A DNA stretch of 57,605 nucleotides, taken from assembly GCA_025765615.1 (NCBI GenBank), contig JAIVFJ010000360.1, forward strand, positions 1 through 57,605, in the 5' to 3' direction. Shown here one piece after another: positions 10,705 to 22,198 of this stretch; the first letter of the stretch is position 1, and each line of letters begins with the position of its first letter. Origin of the DNA: Zopfochytrium polystomum. Its lineage: Eukaryota; Chytridiomycota; Chytridiomycetes; Chytridiales; Chytridiaceae. A program made the translations under genes and the position numbers. The notes under the pieces were generated by a model. That model did no database searches. It was not told the DNA's origin and saw only the letters and a program-made list of their open reading frames with translations.

Positions 10705-11806
10705 AGTCAGGCGTGACTTGGAGATCTTCGTTCTTCTTTGCTGTCCCGACTAGTCTCCGGATCCTCATATGTATCGATGTCTTGCCTTTCTTGCTTTCGT
10801 TTCATTTTCTTCATTTGCTTCAATTTTTGACATTTTGCGAATAAGAATCCTTCCAAGAAAGAACATTCATTCGTCCGTTACAATCAGAGGCTCAGTTGAA
10901 GGAGCGTGTAATCAATGGTCGCACAAAGAACAACTGCGTTCACTCGTGGAGGCACTAACGGGCCAGAAATGCAGATAAGAGCGTCCCACCGCCTTCCTTT
11001 TGCGCTCAGCTGACCAAACCGATGGCACGCGATGACGGGTCTCATAATAGAGTAGGAATTCCCGGAGATTCCGCAATGTTTGCGGAGGCTCGCGGTCAGC
11101 TTTTTCTCTTTTCGACTCGGTCTCCATTCATTTTGGCTGCGACCATCGCTTTCTTTGAGTGAGTGTTCTTTAATGGCAGTTTGGTTTGAACAGGGCCGAC
11201 GGTGGAATAGATTGTCGCTGCAAAGCAGTAAAGCAGGAGTACTACTGTAGGAATAGACAATGCGGCCGAGTGTTAAAGGCGACAAACTCGAAAACCGTTA
11301 CTCTCTGCAAGCGCAGGCCTACCGGATGACTGTTGCTGGCCAGCTCTTTATTCTCCGTCTTCACGCCCTATGAAGCGTACCTCTTCGCCCTCACTGCAAC
11401 CTCCATCTCCTCTGCATGTTATACTTTCAGTCGGAGGGTACCATCGAGCCAAGAATCAATGGAGCCTCGGCTTGCATTTACCCTATCGCGTGACAAGGGG
11501 GGATAAATTCGTGCGGGCTTGGCTGTGCATTAATTTTTCCTTGGCCTGGTTGAAGCAGGACGTCAATCTGGCGAGTTCTCATTAGGCGGCAACCCGGCCG
11601 CGCTGTTTGGGGTCATGCGGTTCAGTGCGCAGCCGAGAAAGACAGCGCCTCTTGTTTGTATGTTACGAGCGAGACACCGCATGGGCGATGCGCCGTTCTT
11701 TGTTTCTCTCCGTGAACAAGTTGCCTGTCTGCCCTCTCGCCGCATGTCTCGCGTTCGCCACCAACGACGCTGTATCGTTGCTGTCTTATCCCGCTTCAAC
11801 CAGCCG

Positions 11807-11840
<34 letters not shown>

Positions 11841-11952
11841 AACACAATTCAAAAGCAAAAACTGGAAAAGGCCGAAACTGAGAGTGTACTTAAAGCAGTC
11901 GTTTTTTCTTCCGATTTCTTTCATCCACAACAAGAAAAGCAAAACCCAAACA
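10705..11952. other. Intergenic stretch between the two peptide genes
   Basis: About 1.25 kb with short open frames on both strands but no recognisable domain or consistent splicing. It contains a CA microsatellite near its right end. Probably spacer and upstream sequence for copy B. Confidence 0.4.
11807..11835 (+). repeat. (CA)n microsatellite
   Basis: A run of about fourteen CA units followed by an A-rich stretch, 120 bases upstream of the copy B peptide start. Confidence 0.9.
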
Positions 11953-12196
11953 ATGTCCAAGAAGCTCAACTTCCTCGTCGCCGCACTGATGGTTGTCCTC
12001 ACCGCGACAGCCACCACCACCCAGGCGAAACCGGCCGGTAGGTCAATTTTCTTTCTCCAAAGTCGAGGGAGCACGCGCTCTCAAACGGCGTTGCTCATCA
12101 TCTCGTCTTGCGCGAATCACAGACATTTGCTGCTGCGCGCCGAACGACAACGGCCTCGGTTGCAAATACTACTCGGTCAGGTGCTGCTTCTGGTGA
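11953..12196 (+). CDS. Small secreted cysteine-rich peptide, copy B
   Basis: Exon 1 from ATG 11953 encodes MSKKLNFLVAALMVVLTATA followed by TTTQAKPA, a textbook signal peptide. A GTAGGT donor at about 12038 and CAG acceptor at about 12120 give an in-phase joint to DICCCAPNDNGLGCKYYSV and then RCCFW with a TGA stop at 12194-12196. The mature peptide would be about 27 residues with six cysteines in the order CCC, C, CC. The spacing and the GLGC motif match copy A. Such short, cysteine-dense secreted products are usually disulfide-stabilised. I cannot name a family. Confidence 0.65.
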
Positions 12197-12648
12197 GTTT
12201 GTGATTTCGACCTCGTGGCGCGCCGACCGCCTGCGTCTGTGCTCCTGGCGAGCTAGGTGTTTGGCGCGACCCTCTGAATCCCTCCGTTGGGCAGACACGC
12301 ATGATCGGAATGGCGGAAACCCCGTTTCAGGAGAATGCAATGATTGTTGGCGTGGATCCAATCTTTTGTGAAAGACTTGCTTTTTGTTTCCTCATTGTTT
12401 CTCAAACATTGTGTTCCGTTTTTGATCACCAATTCCTTTGGCTCAAAGAGTCGTTGAAACAAGACGGCAAAGACTGCGTCAAAGCGCCAAAGCATTCTTT
12501 CGTGTGGAAATCGTATTGGGTGATTTTGGATCGTCCAACAGAACAACAGTTTGTGGTCGCCAATATTTCTTTCACTCGGCATTCCCAAGCTGGTAATCAA
12601 GAAGAAAATTACAGTATATGAAAATACATTTCCATCGCTCCAAAGAAG
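12197..12648. other. Intergenic
   Basis: Open frames on both strands but no recognisable product; ends at the tRNA-Glu gene. Confidence 0.4.
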
Positions 12649-12720
12649 TCCTCGGTCGTCTAATGGTTAAGATTCCACCCTCTCACGGTGGCGAGCGGGG
12701 TTCGATTCCCCGCCGGGGAG
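12649..12720 (+). tRNA. tRNA-Glu (CTC)
   Basis: 72-base cloverleaf. The acceptor TCCTCGG pairs with CCGGGGA, followed by discriminator G. The T arm contains GGTTCGATTCC. The anticodon loop has CTC between pairing CCACC/GGTGG arms. No intron. Confidence 0.93.
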
Positions 12721-12858
12721 TTGCCAGTGCTATGACATTAGGTTCAGCAAACTTGTCCCAATTTGATTATGGCCCCATCTTGTAAATAGGGGAATTTTTT
12801 CTCAGCCCTGTGGCTGAGAGGCACTAATCATCCCTGTCCTCGAAATCTCCAAGTATTA

Positions 12859-13048
12859 CTGTGAATTTCATATACCTTGAGATTTTGAGGCAGCAAAAGT
12901 TTGGTGGAGGGCAAAAAAAAACTTTCAACTATTGGAGCAGACCACCTCAAAATGGATACGGACCACCCCTCCTAAACAAAAAACTTTTTTTTGGTCCTCC
13001 CAAAACTTTTTTTCGGCCCCAAAATCTCAAGGAATATGAAATTCACTG
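12859..13048. mobile_element. 190-bp MITE with long terminal inverted repeats (Tc1/mariner-like)
   Basis: The left end reads GTGAATTTCATATACCTTGA and the right end is its near-perfect reverse complement (ending ATATGAAATTCAC). Inverted similarity runs for about 50 bases, through TTTTGAGGC and a poly-A/CTCC segment. Both ends are flanked by TA (12857-12858 and 13049-13050), and the outermost bases are CTGTG/CAGTG, as in Tc1/mariner elements. There is no coding capacity. The element can fold into one long hairpin. Confidence 0.8.
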
Positions 13049-13123
13049 TAGATGGCGGCGAAAAACCGTTTACGTCGTCGGACACCGAGGCACTTTTTCT
13101 TCACATTATTGAACCTCATCTCG

Positions 13124-15233
13124 TCACATCGTAGAAACGTCGGGCACCCCTGCTCGCCGCTCTCTCAGAGCCACGACCGCCCCAACTCCGACCACGCTGA
13201 AGCCAATCAGCGTTCTAACTCCTGCAGCAAATGCTCCGGTGAACGCCGCCACGAGCTCCTCCAGTGCCTTATCTGCACCGCCAGGCACCCGTGGCGCCAC
13301 CGCAGCGTCCGTCAGCGCGGCGCGGAGGGCGACTGCTTGGGTCGGGTCCGTCACCAGGAGGGACAGGGGCGGCACGGATAGGGCGAATTGAAGTGTTGGC
13401 GACGATGTGCGGATCGCAAGGGCGAGGACGTTGTTGATGGTTGTTCCGGCGACCGCGACGCCTATGGCGCTTCAGCGGCGTCAAAGGGATAGCGCGCGAG
13501 CAAAAAAGTGTCAACGCAATATTCTCGCGTCACAGCAAGCCGGTGAGTGCAACAAAAAATGGTACTAACTCACCCCCCGAGCGAAATGAAAAACTGCGAC
13601 AGCGCCAGCGCGACGTCGGCATCCTCACCCTCGACGTAGTGCTGCACCGCAAGCAGACGCAGCTGCGCCCCGAGGCCGTTAGCAAGGCCTGAAAACAGCA
13701 GAATGAAAATGCGGAAGGCGAGAGACGAGCTGACTGTGAAAAAGCTGATGCCGGTCGTGAAGCCGACCGCGAGGATTGCACCGACGTATAACATGGAGAG
13801 AAAGCGACCGGTGGCTTTGAGAACATAGGACGAGCCCACGGTCCCGACGACTGTGCCGACGAGGTACGGGGTGGACTGCACGCCGGCGAGCGTGGCAGAG
13901 TACCCAAAGTTGACCTGAAAGAAGAGGCTGAACCGTTTTGAGGGTGAGGTAAATGTCGGTGAATCGATCAGATGGAGGAACATCCAATCGTGCGCTTACG
14001 AAAGGTAGGTCAGGGTGCCGTAATACACGGCGCCAACCGCCGTAGCAAGCGCAAACAGTGCCGAAACGTTTCGGTTCAAGAACAAGGCCGGCGGCGCCAT
14101 GGGCGCAGAGGCAATGGTCGCCTCGTACCATACGAACAACGCTGTCGCCAGCGGCACAATCGCCAAAAGCACGATCGTTTGCGTCGAGTTCCACGCCCAG
14201 GACGACCCAGCGAGCTGCAGAGGCGTGAGGAGGGCCAGGATCGCGACAAAGGCGAGGAGTGCGCCAGCGAGATCGACTTGCCGCAGATTTGCGAGGAGGG
14301 TTGGACCAAGTCGGCGATCGCTGCTGACGCATTCTGAACGTATTGCGAGCATGAGAACGCCGAGTGGGGGTAGCCCCGCGGGGAGGTTGATGTAGAAGCA
14401 CCATCGCCATAGTCCTTGGTCTGAAAATGCACCGCCCACGAGCGGACCGAGAACGGCGGAAAGGCCCCAGACGCCGCTCGCAGCTCCAAGGTAGATGCCT
14501 GATCAAAACATCCCTTAATATACTGATGCCTGGGCAATTCAACGATCGTACCCTGAAACGAAGGAGTGACGATGTCTGTCAGGATAATAATCACCACCGA
14601 CAGGATGCATCCAGCACCTATCAAGGAGCGTGAGCTAAATGAAACACCGTCAGCCAGTCAGCCGGACCATCACTCACCCAGCCCCGCTACGGCCCTTCCC
14701 ACGATCAGCACCTCCATCGACGGCGCCGCCCCGCAGAGCGCGGATCCGCCAAGGAACAACACTCCAGCGAGCACGACTGTCGCCCTCCTTCCCGCCGTCA
14801 CGCTCAGCTTGCCCGCGAGAGCGTTCGCAACGGTCGACGTCACGAGGAACACGGAGCCCAGCCACGGCGCAAGGTCCTCGCGTCCCAGATCCTGGACGAT
14901 CGCGCCGAGGGCGGCGGCGACGATCGTAGCGTCGAGGGCGGCGAGGAAGATGACGAGTGTCAGGGAAGCGTAGGTGGTCCAGAAGAGGAAAGGGGAGAGG
15001 GGGATGCGTGGGAGCTCGACGGGCGAAGGCGGTGCGGCGGCGGAAGCGGAAGCGGAAGCGGAAGCGTCTTGTTTGACGGGAGGTGTCGCAGGTTCCAGCA
15101 GCTTGGAAGCAGGGTCTTCAGCATCTGGCGCATCTTGCGCCGTTCGGTGGGCAGCGGCCTTATCGGCAACGAGGAACGGGGTGAAGTCACCCTTCTCCTT
15201 GTCTTTCTGGGTGCTGCTGCTGCTGGTGCTCAT
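13124..15233 (-). CDS. MFS drug:H+ antiporter, DHA2-type (14 TM)
   Basis: Plasma-membrane or vacuolar exporter of the major facilitator superfamily. The start is taken at 15233 (MSTSSSSTQK). A low-complexity cytosolic N-terminus of about 85 residues precedes TM1. LDATIVAAALGAIVQDLG matches the DHA2 TM1 signature, and AGKLSVTAGRRATVV is motif A. Later exons give AGCILSVVIIILTDI, LGAASGVWGLSAVLGPLVGG and WRWCFYINLPAG, all classic DHA family segments. The C-terminal half adds GYSATLAGVQSTPYLVG, ISFFTVSSSLAFRIF and TLIGFSVVGVGAVVAL, ending at 13124. At least four introns are inferred; the clearest donors are GTGAGTG at 14671-14677 and GTACG near 14550. Substrate unknown. Confidence 0.85.
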
Positions 15234-15392
15234 GAGGCGAATGATGATGGGCCACGATTTGTGTCTCCTCCATCTCGATCCCACCCAACACGAGACCACT
15301 GGTTTCCGCCCCCAACCCGCACGCAGCAGTGTCCGAAGGGACGGACCGAGCCAACGCGACATCGGGAGCCGGGGCTGCTGCCGGCACACAGC

Positions 15393-15394
<2 letters not shown>

Positions 15395-15426
<32 letters not shown>
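15395..15426 (+). repeat. (AGC)n trinucleotide repeat
   Basis: About ten AGC units upstream of the MFS gene start on the opposite strand; probably 5' UTR or spacer. Confidence 0.85.
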
Positions 15427-15429
<3 letters not shown>

Positions 15430-15589
15430 TAGCAGCAGGCGGTATGTGTCCGTGCTCTTATCAGTCACTCCCTGCATACCGGCCAATAACGGCCCATTTT
15501 CAATCGACTCTCAGACCGCAAACAGTGCCGATGATCCCCAAAGCCGCCGCGCCTCACGCGGCATCGTGCACGGCAATTTCTTCCTGTAG

Positions 15590-17567
15590 CATGTTTGGAC
15601 AAGTCGTCTTTTGGTTGGCTTGTGTTTCATTCTGGAAAAAACTTATATTGATAGAATGATTTTACAGATTACTGATGATTCTATAATAATGTATGCCTAG
15701 ATATTGTAGAATGAATGTCTGAGGTTATAAAAGTTTCAGCGCTTGGCTTGATCCTCCGTTGCAGGTCCTTCAAATCGTTCCAGTCAGTTGCTGTGTGGAG
15801 GAGATCGTGACAAAAAAAATTACTCAACTGTTGGAAAAACGCAGTCCCAGAAAGTCGCGGCGAAGTGCCTGGCAAGTCCAAGCACTTGCCACTATTCAGG
15901 TTGATCAAACCAGCGGTCGAGCTAAAGACCCACTGCTGGTTCAGCCCAGCGGTACAATTCCACAACTGAAAGGTCCGAAGTTCGCCGCATGGTGAGTTTC
16001 GTAACTCCTCAACATCAGCCCAGACTTCGACTCACCCCGACTTTGGCACCGCTGAGAACGCTGTTGGAAAAGACGTCCACGCAAGCCGAGCCGCCAGCGC
16101 TTTGAAGCGTAAAGTACGATCCGACCTGCTTCAGCGTCCATTTCTGGGTGCTGCTGCCTGTGCACTTGTTTGCCATGAGCATACCACCAAGGCCGTTGGC
16201 AGAGTCGACGCAAAGACCGTCGGTGGTTTGAACGGTCCCGACAAAGCCGTAAGGCTGTTTGACTGAGCCCGCAACGGGACCGACCGGGCTGATGGCTTGG
16301 TTCCGGCCGCCGTTGCATTTCCTGCGGTTTGGAGCGCAGACACTATCAGAAACTGAACAATGGATTGAAACCGAATACTACCATTGACCGACTGCCGTTC
16401 CCGACGGATGCACGATACCCGCAACGGGGAGCTCCACGCAGAGACCGCTGTGGTACGCAACGAAGGAGCCTTTGTCGTTCTGCATGAACTGCTGGTTGGG
16501 GTTTCCGGTACAAGACCAAATCTAGATTTTTCGCGGTGATGATGAGTGCGTCGCTCACTGCAAGAAATTCAAGTACTTGCCCCGATCGCCGAACCGTTCT
16601 GCTTGCTCATACCAAACACATCCATGCACAGATTCGTTCCCGTCACCTGTGCGATAAACCCAGCCCCCTTTGGCTTAAGCGTCCACGACTGCGACACGGT
16701 TCCCTTGTTGCACGTGTTCGCCTTCAGCGTGCCGCCCAGCCCCGCCGCCGAATCAAGGCAGAGCTGCTCAGCCGTCCTGAGCTGCCCAACGAAAGTGCTT
16801 CCGGCTGTCACTGGCTGCGGCCAGGCGAAACCGGACTCTTTCGTGCAGTCGATGGGGAAGGGCGTGTCGCTGCTGGTTGCGGTGCCAAAGTCTTGCGTCC
16901 AAAAGCCGTTCATGAATCCGGAGCCGAGGAGCTTTGCTCGCGTATCGCGAAGGTTTTGCTCATGTTCTGGTGAGGCGATCCATGCCTAAATTTTCATGCG
17001 AGTGGCAAGTTGAGGATGGCTCTTCAAAGTAAGATCACTTCTTACGCACGTCCATGATGATTGACTCATTGTAGCACCACATAGCAACATCTGGTGAGAA
17101 AAGAAACCTGCTGATCAGCGAGTCATTTTGGGATCCTCCACGCTTTACGGTACTTTCTGCCAAGAACGACCAGAACGGAAAGTATGACGCGACGCGGGTT
17201 CCCCAGAACGTGCCGTCCGTCGAGTCGTGCATCATCACATTCTTAGCAGACATATCCTCAGAGTGCGCTTGTGCTGCTGCAACTAGTCTTCTGTCGAGCT
17301 TAACGTCGATGTCACAATCGTTTCCACGCGGAGTATGATTACTGCAGGACACGTACCGTAAGCGGCGGAGAACCAACAGACTGTCTATACTTGTTGACCT
17401 GCGATCGATCTAGGCTCAGCATGCCATTAATTTAAGTATGGCACTTTTACCTGCACCAGCATGGAGCACGGCGTTGTCACCAATTGTGCTGACACCAAAT
17501 TGGGAGCAAAGATCGTGGACCATAACGCAGCGAGGAGACTTGATCGTAGGCGCGCAATAAGGAGCAT
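15590..17567 (-). CDS. Secreted CAP/SCP-domain protein with C-terminal ricin-type lectin domains
   Basis: The first exon (17567-17451) encodes a signal peptide, MLLIARLRSSLLAALWSTIF, ending near LVSA-Q. Following exons assemble a CAP domain: VNKYRQSVGSPPLT, LDRRLVAAAQAHSEDMSA, MMHDSTDGTFWGTRVASY, then after a short intron FLAENVAMWCYNESIIMD and WIASPEHEQNLRD, finishing NGFWTQDFGTA. These carry the conserved His, Glu-Asn-Val-Ala and WTQDFG features. Two beta-trefoil (ricin B) segments follow, with Q-x-W or Q-x-F motifs (SQSWTL, NQQFMQ, TQKWTL, NQQWVFS) and repeated LC-D-S/V strands. The last exon ends around 15750-15850; its 3' end is uncertain. CAP proteins are extracellular and often bind sterols or lipids; ricin domains bind glycans. 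The fusion suggests a wall- or host-surface-targeted secreted protein. Confidence 0.75.
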
Positions 17568-17911
17568 GGTGATCCTGGCGTGTGAGGCCGTTTCGCGGTC
17601 CCGTCGTTTGAGAGTATGCTGTGGTCGCCTTACAGTTTCGTGAAGGGAGGATCGTTGAGGTTGTCACGCTCTTAGTAGTTTGTCAAGAATTTAACCGACA
17701 TAGAGGTCAGCGAAGTAATGCGGGGTGAAGACTAGCCCTGGGATGTCCAAATACGCATTCCGTCGTGGCATGAGGCGTCCACAACGAGTCGTTGTCGCCA
17801 AACTAATCAGAGGTTGGGGTTTCAGGCATGTGTGACCTAACAAGGAAGATAAGATAGACATTTTCGACCTCCGAAAACGCGCCACCAACTGTCCGTCGAC
17901 CACCCTTCGTG
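17568..17911. promoter_or_regulatory. Divergent intergenic region between CAP-ricin and deaminase genes
   Basis: About 340 bases separate the start codons of two divergently oriented genes, so both promoters must lie here. No specific element was recognised. Confidence 0.4.
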
Positions 17912-19644
17912 ATGCACCCGATCCTCGCCACCGACGACGCGCACCACCTGATCCAATGCAACTCGTCCAAGCGCATCCGAAGATCTGACCTCTTCATGCT
18001 CTTCGCGCTCTGGATGGAGCGCTACCCGCGTACCCCCTCCCTCTCCCTGTCCCTTCCAAACCCGCTGAAAAGATCGCGCTCCGATCTGGATCTCCTCGAT
18101 GACGGGCACCATCGGCCGTCGTTCGCTCTCCCGACCGGCGCCGTCCTCGTCGACGCGCGCGACCGCGTCGTCGCGCTCGAGCACACGGGCGAGGCCCACG
18201 CCGTCGTTCGGTCCATCCTCTCTGCCCCATGCGAGGTGCAGGGCTGCGATATCTATGTGTCGCGGTTCCCGTGCAGCCTGTGTGTCAAGCTCATCGTCCA
18301 GGCAGGGATCCGCAAGATCTACTACTTCCCCGCCGCACAGTGGGAGATGGCGGTGCCCCCCGAGGTCGCGGCAGCATCGATTGACAGGGATCCCGGGTGG
18401 GCGGGGAGGGAGGCCGAGAGGGCTGAGAAGAACAGAAAGTCGGTGCTGAGACTGATTATGAACAATCCGATAGGTACTTTGACCGAACGTTGATGAACGT
18501 GTGCTTGGTCTAAAGAATGTTGACCTTCTTTTTAGCAATGACGCTCTTCATCCCGCAATGGGATCACGGCGACATTCCCGAGTCCGATCTCCCAGACGGC
18601 GACGACATGGACGACAACCCATTCGACGCATCCCTCTCATCCCTTCAAGCTCCGCCTTCGGATTCTCTGCACGCCAACGGTAGCCATAATCACCTAACCG
18701 CCTCGAAATCGCCAGTTCTCGTCGCCTCTGCAACGGTCTCTGACAGCCCGGAAACCGTCGCAACCTTTACGCCGCACATCCAATGGCCCCTCGACGAATC
18801 CGTTGGCAAGGCGCCCGGCATCGCGAGCCGCTGGGACACGATCAAGCTCAAGTTCCGCCGCACCTGTGTCGCCATATCGCTCCTCGACCTGCGGTACCAG
18901 GTCCGCGTGGTGCGAAGCAGTGGTAAAGGGGTCTGGAGCAGCCCCGTAAGAGCCAGGATTGAGGTCGACGACGGGACGGGCAGGAGGACGTCGGACGTGG
19001 AGGAGGACGAAGAGATTCCAAAGTGGGCAAGGCACGGGATGGTGCTGGCGCACATTGCGGCACGGAGGACAGACGACCCGAAGCTGGGGGTCGGGTCGGT
19101 TCTTGTGGATCAGGGGAGATACATTTCAATTGGATGGAACGGGTATCCGAAAAAGTGTAAGCGGGAGTTATCGTTCTTGCTGGAACCCAGCTGAATAACT
19201 TTTTGTTCCAATGTCGACAGCCCAACATCTCGACTACCCGCAAGCTGGTGCGGACGACTCTGTGGAGGACGAGGAGCTAAAGTATGACTACATCCTTCAT
19301 AGCGGTGAGAAGCAGGTGGACTACAGTGCAGGTCACATTACTAACACTCACTCTATCAGAGCAAAACGCTCTACTCTGGAGAAACCCGACAGGCGTCAGG
19401 CTGGACCGCGGCTGGCTGATTTCGACGAAAATGCCTTGTGGTATGCTTAACACTGATGACCGTCGTCCATCACTTACTCTTCGATCCAGATGAGTGCTCT
19501 CCGATGGTGTTTGATTTCGGCTTCACCCGGGTCATCACGATTCCTCAGATTCCCAAAAGCCTAGACGACCCAGCACGTTTGAGGGGGCTGACTTACGAAA
19601 AAATTTCAAGTCTGATGGAGCGAGTGTTTGTGTTTGATCTGTAA
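17912..19644 (+). CDS. CDADC1-like protein with two cytidine/dCMP deaminase domains
   Basis: Four exons: 17912-18474 or so, then 18536-19158, 19219-19306 and 19363-19439, with a final exon to TAA 19644. Domain 1 (about residues 70-165) has FPCSLCVKLIVQAGIRKIYY, the zinc-ligand PCxxC strand, but its upstream motif reads GEAHAVVRSI. The usual catalytic Glu after HA is Val, so this domain is probably inactive. Domain 2, after a disordered linker and WARHGMVLAHIAARRTDD, contains HSEQNALLWRN (rebuilt across an intron) and KMPCDECSPMVFDFGFTRV, with all catalytic residues present. The arrangement matches animal CDADC1 (a nucleotide deaminase). The likely substrate is a deoxycytidine nucleotide; dCMP versus dCTP cannot be told from sequence. 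The start is ATG 17912; a GTG just upstream is in frame but is not a eukaryotic start. Confidence 0.8.
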
Positions 19645-19973
19645 AGCAAGGGTGGCAGTCCTCTTCTCTGTTCCTCTTCTCGTTTGTCAGGAGTTGAATT
19701 CCATGTTACTTTCACGTTCCTTCGGATTTTATTGTGTGCAATTTACCTCCCTATCGTTCGCCGTGCGTCTCTCGATTCTCGGGCAAATTCAAACACGAAC
19801 TTGTTATGCTCTGATGGGCAACAAACAACGTGGCCAAAGGGAACCGGTCATCTAGATCTCAGCGAAGCGGGGGCAGCAGTGTCCACGATTCCAAAGCCCC
19901 GAGGGATGGGGTGCGCGTGACAAGGCTCGTCCAGACGATCGCACGGACATCATTTCCACAAAACTTTGCCGGA

Positions 19974-21272
19974 ATGGCCTCGACCAGCAATCCCAGCACC
20001 ACCACGCTCCTCGCGCTCACGGTGCTCGCCACCTCGGCTGCCATTACCGCGGCCGCCGTTCTGTTGTTTCAGCGACAGGCCTCGTCCTCTTCCTCCTCCT
20101 CCACCCGCGAGACAGCCACCACATCAAACAAAAGCAACAACCTTCCCGGCGACATCCGCGTCGTTGATCTCGTCGTGTACCCTGTAAAGTCGTGCGCAGG
20201 CATCCGAGTGAAGACTGCTTGGGTCAATGAATTCGGGTTTGCGTTCGATCGCCTGTGGATAGTCGTCGACAGAGACGGAAACATGGTGCGTGTGGATGAA
20301 TTCCCTCAATTTTTCCTCAATGACCGACTGTTTGCAACGCGCATTTTGACTCTGCTCAAATCTTTCAGCTGACGCTCCGCGAGTTCCCGAAAATGGCTCT
20401 GATCAAGCCAACGCTTGCTTTTACGGACCCATCGAACGAAACAGACCCAGACGCCTACAGCCGCGGCGGCACGCTCACACTCTCCCACGTGCCCACGTCC
20501 TCATCGGTGACCATTCCGTTCCGCAAATCGTTTGAAGGTGCAAAGTCGGTTCCCATCCAAGTTTTCAACTGCCTAGTTGACGGTGTCGATGAAGGAGACG
20601 AAGCGGCCAAGTGGCTGTCGAAGGTGCTCGGCGCTCCGGCAAGGCTTCTTGTGAAAGATCCAAGGACGCGTAGATCTCTTCCAGCAAAACATACACCAGC
20701 TCCTGAAGCGTACTCTTTTAATCCACAGGTCGTGCGAATTCACTCTTCGTTTGCGCGTACGATAACGACCTTCTTATAAAAACCCAAAATACGCAAAGAC
20801 CTCTTTCACAGACGGATTCCCATTCCTGCTCACTTCGACAACGTCCCTCGACGATGTCAACGCTCGCTTGAAGGAGCTCTCCCCATCTTATCCTACCCTG
20901 GACGTTCTCAACTTTCGCCCGAACATCGTCGTCGCCGCGCCCCCCGGCAGTCGTGCGCTCGCCCCGTACGCCGAGGAGTCGTTCAAAACACTCGCCATCG
21001 GCTCCGCGCGCAACATATTCTACGTCGCCAGCCGCTGCACGCGCTGCCAGATTCCCGGCATCGACGTTGCAAGCGGGACGCCAAACGCCGAGGTACCAAA
21101 GGCGCTCCACAAGTTCCTTCGTTCGGATCCCGGCTACGGGTCCCAGGCGTGCTTTGGAATGAATTTGAGCCACGCCGCCGCCGGCTATTTCGTGCGCGTC
21201 GGGGATCCTGTTGTGGTTGTGGCATTTGGGGTGCACAACTTGAAGGTCGGGATGTGGAGGCCCGAGATGTGA
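19974..21272 (+). CDS. mARC-like MOSC-domain molybdoenzyme (mitochondrial amidoxime reducing component family)
   Basis: The N-terminal segment MASTSNPSTTTLLALTVLAT continues into a hydrophobic helix (AAITAAAVLLF), as in the membrane-anchored mARC proteins. The MOSC N-terminal beta-barrel begins VVDLVVYPVKSCAGIRV and FGFAFDRLWIVVD. After an intron near 20290-20370 the chain continues LTLREFPKMALIKPTL. After another near 20735-20815 it gives DGFPFLLTSTTSLDDVN. The likely Moco-ligand Cys lies in ASRCTRCQIPGIDVASG. Family members use molybdenum cofactor and cytochrome b5 to reduce N-hydroxylated compounds. Length (about 355 residues) is normal. No frame breaks were found. Confidence 0.85.
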
Positions 21273-22198
21273 ATGGTGGACGCGTGATTTCTTGTGTGAT
21301 GTTTTGCTTTGAGTAAAATCAAATATGCAGGCAGGGTTGAAATGTCAATTGAATATCAGGCAAGGCAAAGCAAGTCAATTTCACTGAGCCCATATACGGG
21401 CTACAATGTTAGACAACTAACATACATATGCGACGAATCGTCCAACATTTGCCGTTGGGCAAGACACTGCCATCTCCGAATGGGGGGGAAAGCCGGGCAT
21501 GGCGGGGCCGACGGGCCGGGCAAATTTTTCGTCTTCGCCTATCTTGTTGACCACACTCACTCACACCATCAATGTCGCTTGTCGACATCGCGGCGCCATG
21601 ACTGTCGTCACCCACCTTCAACTTCGTGTTCCACAACATGAAATGTCCAAGTTACACTCATATTCGATCGGACATGATCGCTCCCAACGCGACGCCTCCG
21701 CCAGCCTGGACGAACGGCTTGTTCTCGATAGCGATTGATAGCGATTGTGGCCCTGTTCGGCGACAAAAATGAGGGCAAATTTCACTTTACAAATGTCAAA
21801 GATAGGGGGAAGATTCCGGCAGAGTACCTCGCCTTGTTTTTTTCTCGCCCACGAGACAGCATCCTAACGGGCGGGCTTGACACTTGGTCGCAGCGTGAGA
21901 CACAATGCAATCCGCCACACTGCCACATCCCGCTCTCTTTTTTTCTTGGCGCTCGCTTGTTTCATGTGTTTGGTGGTCGGTCACGCTCCTCAATTTCTCA
22001 ATGCACCAGCCACACAAGCCCTGTCCACATTTGGAAAGAAGGGGCGAGACACCGCCCGCCTTTGTCTGTTGTTGTTTTTTTTTGTTTTTTTTCTTTTTTT
22101 TCCCGTTTTTCTCGCTTTGTCTGTTATAAAGCGACCACTTCCTTCCACCAAAAATTCACGCTCGCACACTCGCACACTCACGCGCAAACAAGCACCAC
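21273..22198. other. Intergenic, with pyrimidine-rich upstream tract
   Basis: No gene supported. 22065-22140 is a T-rich tract just upstream of the next start, a frequent feature of promoters in this window. Confidence 0.4.

Noticed and set aside
11807..11835. CRISPR-like or structured repeat
   Set aside because: Plain dinucleotide microsatellite without spacers.
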